This document shows positions 36,565 to 36,627 of a stretch of 36,627 nucleotides of DNA, piece after piece (position 1 is the stretch's first letter; the number at the start of each line of letters is the position of its first letter). Both the position numbers and the translations under genes were made by a program. The notes beneath the pieces were generated by a model. It saw only the letters and a list, made by a program, of their open reading frames with translations. It was not told the origin of the DNA and did no database searches. This DNA comes from Dokdonella sp. (GTDB lineage Bacteria; Pseudomonadota; Gammaproteobacteria; Xanthomonadales; Rhodanobacteraceae): contig JALOBC010000030.1 of NCBI GenBank assembly GCA_023228465.1, positions 1 to 36,627 of the forward strand. The letters are read 5' to 3'.

Positions 36565-36623
36565 CGGAATCGCCGGGAGCGATTCCGGACAGCCGCAGGC
36601 TGGCCCCGAGCGCAGCGCGGGGC
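36565..36623. repeat. Three consecutive hairpins downstream of tRNA-Ser
   Basis: Three stems follow one another: CGGAATCGC/GCGATTCCG (36565-36573 with 36579-36587, loop CGGGA), CAGCC/GGCTG (36590-36594 with 36598-36602, loop GCA) and GCCCCG/CGGGGC (36603-36608 with 36618-36623, 9-base loop). None has a T-run. They may form the structured end of the tRNA-Ser transcript or part of a dispersed repeat that continues past the window. Confidence 0.6.
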
Positions 36624-36627
36624 GAGG

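Overview
The window looks like the chromosome of a high-GC gammaproteobacterium, most likely in the Lysobacterales (Xanthomonadales). The reasons are gene order (tRNAs-tig-clpP-clpX-lon-hupB-tRNA-Val-ppiD, and pncC-recA-recX-alaS-csrA-tRNA-Ser), a trigger factor with a degenerate FKBP domain, and a rich set of secreted proteins. The genus cannot be fixed from sequence alone. Almost everything is on the plus strand; only fadD-hutI is on the minus strand. Long minus-strand open frames elsewhere are GC-rich shadows of real genes.

Layout. (1) 1-613: a tandem 118-bp repeat, each unit ending in the 5' part of tRNA-His, then intact tRNA-His(GUG), tRNA-Lys(CUU) and tRNA-Leu(UAG). (2) 714-9467: a protein quality-control block: trigger factor, ClpP, ClpX, Lon, the nucleoid protein HU, tRNA-Val(UAC) and the membrane-anchored periplasmic chaperone PpiD. 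(3) 9555-12516, minus strand: fadD then hutI. (4) 12652-17320: a small lipoprotein gene, then a tightly packed run rlmD-CYTH-nagZ-hpt-mtip (rRNA methylation, a triphosphate-binding protein, peptidoglycan recycling and purine/methylthio-purine salvage). (5) 17507-21737: a cold-shock protein gene with its own promoter and terminator, then a large periplasmic beta-propeller histidine kinase and its LuxR/NarL-type response regulator. (6) 21980-25140: two overlapping genes for secreted proteins, the second a metzincin-like zinc protease with a long repeat-rich C-terminal part. (7) 25307-26494: a PatB/MalY-type C-S lyase/aminotransferase. (8) 26598-29185: a cysteine-free MerR regulator overlapping a cytosolic VIT-VWA protein. 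(9) 29287-31232: cardiolipin synthase and PncC. (10) 31384-36496: recA-recX-alaS-csrA-tRNA-Ser(GCU), followed by an inverted tRNA-Ser fragment and a set of hairpins at the right edge.

Most of the window is core housekeeping. The parts that stand out are: the tRNA-His-derived tandem repeat, whose truncated tRNA can still fold a full acceptor stem with the G-1:C73 identity pair; the MerR/VIT-VWA overlapping pair with a palindrome in its promoter region; the overlapping secreted-protein/metalloprotease pair; the 14-blade sensor kinase system; a csrA leader carrying six GGA motifs; and an inverted copy of the tRNA-Ser T-arm just downstream of that tRNA. Function calls rest on motifs and remembered family sequences; no database search was possible.
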